From: Megascapheus bottae
Lineage: Eukaryota > Chordata > Mammalia > Rodentia > Geomyidae
Assembly: GCA_024803745.1 (NCBI GenBank)
Contig: JANJXV010000187.1
Location: forward strand, 1,552,501 to 1,616,500
Direction of reading: 5' to 3'
DNA length: 64,000 nt
Shown: positions 58,805 through 64,000 of the stretch, piece after piece
Layout: every line of letters begins with the position of its first letter
Position numbering within the stretch: position 1 is the first letter of the stretch
Translations under genes and position numbers: made by a program
The notes under the pieces: generated by a model
What the model was told of the DNA's origin: nothing
The model's database searches: none
Seen by the model: the letters and a program-made list of their open reading frames with translations, nothing else

Positions 58805-59035
58805 TTTTTTTTGTGGGTCATGGGGCTTGAACTTGGCCTGGGTGCTATCCCTGAGCTCTTCAGCTCAAGGCTACCACCCTACCCTTGAGCTCAGCCCCAT
58901 TTCCCATTTTCAAGAGATTAATTGGAGGGAAGAGCCTCAGATCCTTTTGTGCCTGGGCTGGCTTTGTACCTTGATCCTCAGATCTCAGCCTCCTGAGTAG
59001 CTAGGAATTACAGGCGTGAGCCACGGGCACCTGTC
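58805..59035 (-). mobile_element. Composite SINE nested in 58720-59336 (antisense)
   Basis: Antisense tail, 'ctgagctcttcagctcaagg', then 'gcctcctgagtagctagg' and 'caggcgtgagccac'. A short GACTCT repeat at 58799-58804 and 59043-59048 marks the site. Confidence 0.92.
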
Positions 59036-59124
59036 TCCCGGAGACTCTCATCTCCAATTTCACACCAAAAAGCCAGAAGTGACTCAAGTAATAGGGCACT
59101 AGTATTGAGCAAAAAGTTCAGAGA

Positions 59125-59282
59125 TAGACAGGTGTGGCGTAATCCTAGCTACTTATGAGGTTGAGCGTGAGGATTGCAGTTCAAAGCTGGTCTGTGGCTC
59201 AAGGGGTAGTGCAGTAGCCTTGAGCTGAAGAGCTCAGGGACAATACCCAGGCCCAGAGTTCAAGCCTCAGGTCCTATTAAAA
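59125..59282 (+). mobile_element. SINE nested in 58720-59336 (sense), internally deleted
   Basis: 'gtggcgtaatcctagctac', 'gcagttcaaagctggtctg', then directly 'gtggctcaaggggtagtgc' and 'acccaggcccagagttcaag' with an A tail. The middle of the usual element is missing. Target repeat AAAAAGTTCAGAGA at 59111-59124 and AAAAAGTTCTGAGA at 59283-59296. Confidence 0.92.
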
Positions 59283-59336
59283 AAAAAGTTCTGAGACAGT
59301 ACCCAGGCCCTGAGTTCAAGCCCCAGGACCAGCAAT

Positions 59337-59392
59337 GCATGTGCACATACACATGTGCACATACACACACAGACACACATGCACACACATGA
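59337..59392. repeat. (CA)n-rich array with GTGCACATAC units
   Basis: 'atgtgcacatacac' is iterated twice, then CA units; it follows the end of the outer SINE. Confidence 0.93.
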
Positions 59393-60147
59393 TGGCATCT
59401 CCTTTTATGCCTACTCCCAATCCTTTTGTCATAGCACACAGGACAAAGAACCACCAATTTAAAGTATGAAGCAGCTGTCTGGACCTCTTATCAAGAAGAC
59501 ACAGCCTTAGGCCCACAGGCTGGCAGGGAAGGCACGCACAGATGAGGCTCTGAAATGACATTATCTCTCCCACCCCCACTTTGCAGGAGAAGCGATTGTC
59601 AGAACCATGGACAGGACTCTTCTGGACTAATTCCTGTTTTCTGATCATTAGGAGAACAATAATAAAAACTCAGACAGGTCTTGTTAAGAGTCAAGCGCAC
59701 TCTCGCTCCAATTCCCTACATTCTTCTAATCCACCATCTCGCACTGGAGGTACTATCAGAGCATCCTGGAAACTATAAAGTCCTGAGACAACGGGGTAAC
59801 AGGTTCAAGAGGCTGTTCCTGATATACAGACAAACTTCAAGAGCAGAGAAATCTCCCCTGGGAAAGCCACTCTGCTGTCATTGTTCCCTTGTTTTCTAGG
59901 TAGTTACAGCAACTGCTCTGCCCAGGTAAAAAATGATGAGAGCCCATTGAATTTGTATAACACTGAACTTATAAAGCTCCCTCACAAGTATTGAAAAAAG
60001 TATCACCAACGTGTGATAACAGAGGCCACAGGAGACATGTAAGATGTGTCTGGGTAGTGTGAGAGTAAAAAAAAATCATCCTCTTAATGCATTTTAGGGA
60101 AAATATAATTAGCAAGTGAAAATCATGATTTCACAGGTTTTATTTCT
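59393..60147. other. Non-coding sequence, no gene found
   Basis: Open frames of 65-110 codons on both strands overlap SINE sequence or lack features. Confidence 0.45.
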
Positions 60148-60163
60148 CCTGATCAACTCCTTT

Positions 60164-60353
60164 TTTTTTGCCAGCCCTGGGCTTGAGCTCAGGGCCTGAG
60201 CACTGTCCTTGGACTTTCTCAAGGCTAGAGCTCTACCACTTGAGCCTCAGCACCACTTCCAGTTTTTTTCTATGTATGTGGTACCGAGGAATCGAACCCT
60301 GGTCTTCGCAAATGCCAGGCAAGCACTTTAACCAGTAGGCCAAACTCCCGGTC
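60164..60353 (-). mobile_element. Dimeric tRNA-derived (ID-type) SINE, young
   Basis: Intact antisense order from 'gccagccctgggcttgagc' to 'aactcccggtcc', with 'gaggaatcgaaccctgg' as B-box antisense. Perfect 16-base target duplication CCTGATCAACTCCTTT at 60148-60163 and 60354-60369. Probably among the most recent insertions in the window. Confidence 0.96.
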
Positions 60354-60369
60354 CCTGATCAACTCCTTT

Positions 60370-60894
60370 CTGTGTGTTGATTTAAAGGGAAGTGGGTAGG
60401 ATTGGATAAGGAATGTTGATGCATTTTTTTTTTTAAGGACGATCGAAGTCTGAAGAGTGCTGGGTGATTTTTACAGAGTTACAATCTGGAGTAAGCAAAC
60501 TGTCATTGGTTCTTAGCTCTGTTGTGTGGGTTAGGAAATCTCAGAAGGGTGTGTTTAAGCAACTCACCCCCTTATTAGTGATTTCTATACATTATTTGCA
60601 CAAAAGACTTACGTTGTTTTGAACCTACATAGAAGGTAAACTGAGTACACACTATGTGTAGTTGTCTCAACTATTAAGTCTGTTACGTAGACTCATCACC
60701 TCCAATTGGCCTTCCTCCTTCCTTCCCAAGATAGGATAGCAACCTTGGTGACTCCAATTTTAAAGTGGTGGCCTTTCAGTTCCTTCCATTTTCCCACAAA
60801 TAACATGATGGCTTTGAAAGGTCCACAGTAAACAGGTGTGTGCAGCTGTACGCTACCTTTCATTCATTCTGGTAGCTGCCCAGGAGTGTTAGTC
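60370..60894. other. Non-coding sequence, no gene found
   Basis: No gene or repeat family recognised. Confidence 0.45.
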
Positions 60895-60990
60895 CAGGGC
60901 CAAGGGATAGTTGTATCTTTAGTTTTATGGGTTTTTTTTAACTTCCTAGATAGTGGCTACACTGGTCTGCATTCTAACCAACAGTGAAAT
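60895..60990 (-). mobile_element. Ancient L1 3' UTR fragment
   Basis: 'tgtatctttagttttatggg', 'tagatagtggctacactgg' and 'cattctaaccaacagtg' match antisense L1 3' UTR text. Confidence 0.65.
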
Positions 60991-61264
60991 GCAACATTTG
61001 TCAGGCTAATGGATCTCCTGTCTAAAAACAGAGACTGGGGGTGTCAGGGGAAAGGGGAGGAAGACATAAGGAGAAAGAGAGGAAAAGGAGAGAGTAGTCT
61101 TGCCATGTGACTGGCTGGTCCTGTTAATGTAATGAGGAGGTCCTGGCAAGTTGATGTTTTTCTCATATCAGAGCAATGGGGGACGGAGGGAGTAGTTAAA
61201 AGTGGTAAGAACAAAACAGACACACAGAGAAGATCTCATTTAATAGCTAGAAGAAAAAAAAGTC

Positions 61265-61660
61265 CTCGTGGAATTTAAGTGTGGCTGTTCCCGTGTGCTT
61301 CTGGAACCTAAGTAATGTATAACAAATCTTCTCCTTTTGTCTCTGCTAATCTGCGTAACTCACAGCCCAAAGATCTTAAGCCATCATAATTTGGTATAGA
61401 CTATGAGGAGGGGAAGGAATGCAAAGAAACAGGAATCCTCTGGCAGGCACCACGTAGCGATTTATAATCCAGGAAACGCGACAGAAGTTATCTGAGGCTG
61501 ACAGTCAGACACAGGTCAACTTGAAACCCACACTCAGAAAGCTGTTCCCTGCCAACCATCATCATCTTTGCTTTTGATCAGTGCAAATGAAACACGAATA
61601 TGTCATCTGGGAATTTGTCAGGTGTCTCTCCACCGATCAGAATCACCAATCCTGTCTTAG
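61265..61660. promoter_or_regulatory. Candidate conserved non-coding element
   Basis: Repeat-free, with CpGs in 'cacgtagcgatttataatcc' and 'gaaacgcgacag', then 'tttgatcagtgcaaatgaaa'. Composition suggests selective constraint, not verified. Confidence 0.3.
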
Positions 61661-62324
61661 AACTAGAAGAGATCTTAGAAGACTCAGGGAGAGATTGTCA
61701 AGGTCATGCCCTTCAAGACCCAGGCAGGGTCCCAGCTGTCACGTAGTCATCCTCTCCTGACTTCTCCCCTTACTTGTGGCTTAGGGAGGGAGAAAAAGAG
61801 TTCTTCTCGCCCATCCAAGCCAGCGTGGAGCCATTTCCATACTCCTGGCTATCCATGAGGACTAAGGTACATTCCAATTACCATATTTAATCCTCACATC
61901 TCTCCATAAAGGTGGGTGGGAAGGAAAGGTCAGAACTCTGAATACAAAAAAAAGGAAAAAGTTCACTGGGGCATGTGCTTTGAAAGTGTCTCTAAAAGAA
62001 AAACGCTTACCAAAAAACAAAACTAGGTCATTGAATTGAAATGCAACAGGATCCTCATTAAAAGTTGGATGTTTCCTCATATGAATCCCCAAAAGAGAGG
62101 GATGTGAGAAGGACATTCTATTTTGGGGGGAGATTATAGGAAAAAGTTGGGGCTTTGGAGCTGGACCCATTTGAGTTCAAAGTTTATTTTAGTGTTGTTG
62201 CTTGGTTAGTTTAGTGGTCTCCAGCCAACCATAACCCTTTTCTGAACCTCAACTTACCTTCACAACACTTTTAAATGGAGTTAAAATGCCTAGTTCATTG
62301 GGTTGATTTAAAAAAAAAAACGAA
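61661..62324. other. Non-coding sequence, no gene found
   Basis: 'agaactagaagagatcttag' at about 61659 may start an old MIR-type fragment. The 102-codon minus frame at 61862-62170 has no recognised domain. Confidence 0.45.
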
Positions 62325-62548
62325 GCCGGTTGCAGTGGCTCACGCCTGTCATCCTAGCTACTCAGGAGGCTGAGATCTGAGGATCAAGGTTCAAAGCCAT
62401 CCCAGGCACAAAAGGACCCGAGACTCTTATCTCCAATTAACCTCTAGAAAATGGGAAGTGGGGCTTGGCTCAAGGGTAGGGCAGTAGCCTTGAGCTGAAG
62501 GGTTCAAGGACAGCACCCAGGCTGAGTACAAACCCCACAACCCCCACA
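62325..62548 (+). mobile_element. Composite SINE (B1-like + ID-like)
   Basis: 'cagtggctcacgcctgtcat', 'ggaggctgagatctgagg', 'cttatctccaattaacctc' and 'gtagccttgagctgaag', ending in a C/A-rich tail. Confidence 0.93.
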
Positions 62549-62789
62549 CACCTACACACACATACACAAATACGATTCTTATGATAGGTCTGCAAAGTGT
62601 CTAGCCCACAGCATATGCTCAAGGAAATGGTGGGATCTTCTTTCCATACACCATGAACCTCTGGCATGATCCCAAAATGACATATATCTTATTCCCAGAC
62701 ATGGGTGGGTCTGTGTTCCACTTTTTGATTGGATAGTGCTATGAAATTACATCACCTTTCAGTCCTCAGTTTTCTTCTCTGTTAGAAAA
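62549..62789. other. Non-coding sequence, no gene found
   Basis: Possible MIR remnant near 62590-62630; no gene. Confidence 0.4.
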
Positions 62790-62815
62790 CACTACTACTA
62801 CTAATAATAATAATA
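62790..62815. repeat. (ACT)n(AAT)n microsatellite
   Basis: Four ACT units followed by AAT units. Confidence 0.93.
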
Positions 62816-63534
62816 GCACAACCTCCAGGAAGCAGACGTTGATGTTTTCCTGCCCCACATCCACTTTTTCTTCCTTTCTTCATGGCATCATGTAGCTCTT
62901 GGGACACCTTTCCTAAGTGGACTGACCCCACCCTCAGCTCCAAAAGTGACCTGCTTCAGGTAGAAGGAATTCCATTCAGCTCATGGGCTCAAGGCTCACC
63001 ATGGGGCATTATTTTGACCAATGAACACGAACAAGGGATTTCTGGGAAAAGTTTCACCCTCTCAACAGTCTCTTATTTCGGGATGTCATCTGGTCTGTAT
63101 CCCCTAATGTTCAGGACTGCCACATACACTTGGTGGCTAGCCCATGGGTAAAGCCAACATGGGGCAAAACAAGAGTGACACTGAAACAAAATTGCAAACT
63201 CTGGGTCCTCTGATCCCCTGCATCAGCCTACACAGAAGAAGGAATCTTGTCTGAGTTTCCTGTTCCAGATAGCAATAAATGACATCATCATTTGAAATAT
63301 CTGAACTTGCCATTTCTGTCAAAAGCATCTGATCTCAGAGCATTCTCGATTATGAAGTGACAAATACATCATTCGTTTCCAGTCAACTGTTGTGCCCGGC
63401 AACTTCACTAACAAATGATTAGCTCTTGTCACAAATGTCTTCTTTTCTAGCCTCTTTTCTAGCCAGATCACTGCTTGCAGTATTTGTTTTTCTTCAAATG
63501 GCAGCAATGATTTATAAAAATAGTAACATCCCAT
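62816..63534. other. Non-coding sequence, no gene found
   Basis: An 89-codon plus-strand frame at 62882-63151 shows no family features. Confidence 0.45.
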
Positions 63535-63700
63535 ACTACTTATGGGCCAGACTCAATTTTATGTATACAGCATATTGAATCTTCACAATAACCACGTAAC
63601 ATGGATATTATCATCACCTCCATGGCTAGAATGAGGCTCAGAGAGATCAAATGCTTTTTCCCTGAGGTCACACAAATGGTAAGTGACAGGGACTAAAGTT
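63535..63700 (-). mobile_element. MIR SINE fragment
   Basis: 'tgaatcttcacaataaccac', 'tagaatgaggctcagagag' and 'gaggtcacacaaatggtaag' are clear antisense MIR landmarks in order. Confidence 0.75.
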
Positions 63701-64000
63701 CACAGCAGAAAGGAGAGGAAGATCACCAAGAAATTTAATCTACTCCACATCCCCCCCCAACCATGTAGAAATTAAATCTAGCCCTTCTTCATCTCCCCTA
63801 GCAGCTAAGCAAAGTAGAAGGAAGAGAGGAGGAACTGCCATAAAAGTGAAGAGGGAAATGATGTGGCAGCCAGAGATGTGAGCGGGACATATCCTCTTAC
63901 ATGGGGACTCAATTGGCTACCTGCAAACTAGAGATGCGAAGCCACAGCTACGAGGCAAGATTATTGTCTGGTCTAAGGAAAACAATTCACATTCGATGTG
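63701..64000. other. Non-coding sequence, no gene found
   Basis: Window end; no gene or clear repeat. Confidence 0.45.

Larger units (their letters stand above)
58720..59336 (+). mobile_element. Composite SINE split by two later SINEs
   Basis: The outer element survives as 58720-58804 (B1-like half), 59041-59124 (middle) and 59297-59336 (ID-like end). Removing the two inserts and their duplicated sites leaves a collinear composite SINE. Confidence 0.9.

Overview
This is a mammalian nuclear window, most likely from a rodent of the heteromyid/geomyoid group (kangaroo rats, pocket mice). The pointers are two abundant SINE types: a tRNA-derived ID-type dimer, and a B1-like plus ID-like composite ('gctactcaggaggctgagat' half joined to 'ccaggccctgagttcaag' half). 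B1 and ID monomers and a lineage-specific L1 3' end ('attaattacaataaaaa') also occur. The taxon rests on remembered SINE structure, not on a search.

I find no protein-coding gene, tRNA or rRNA gene I can support. Every open frame is short, and the longest ones run through microsatellites, SINEs or L1 sequence. The window reads as intergenic or intronic DNA. A single 72-base stretch (43967-44038) has exon-like splice signals and stays open in two frames; it is a weak candidate only.

Layout. 1-34 kb is AT-rich and carries all nine lineage-specific L1 3' ends (9.4, 9.8, 10.2, 13.0, 14.8, 18.1, 29.8, 31.3 and 32.0 kb), with about five SINEs. It also holds several ERVL-MaLR remnants, including a degraded element with parts of both LTRs at 28.3-29.4 kb. 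34-64 kb is visibly richer in GC and carries about twenty SINE insertions, several MIR and L2 relics, older L1 fragments, a MaLR LTR at 56 kb, a hAT-like fragment at 50 kb and many long microsatellites, the most striking being the (CT)n(CT)n(CA)n block at 46.8-47.0 kb. No lineage-specific L1 3' end occurs in this half.

Between repeats, several stretches free of recognisable repeats have scattered CpGs, homeobox-type TAAT cores, octamer or palindromic motifs, and look like candidate conserved non-coding elements. The clearest are 5.66-6.01 kb, 12.2-12.7 kb, 22.5-22.9 kb, 54.7-55.1 kb and 61.3-61.7 kb. This is a composition-based judgement; alignment to other mammals would settle it.

I see no evidence for a new multi-gene system. 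The most informative structures are retroelement layering (a three-deep SINE nest at 58.7-59.3 kb; an L1 and a SINE stacked on one target site at 32.0-32.5 kb), potential G-quadruplexes gained in the younger L1 3' ends, and the L1-to-SINE switch near 33-38 kb.
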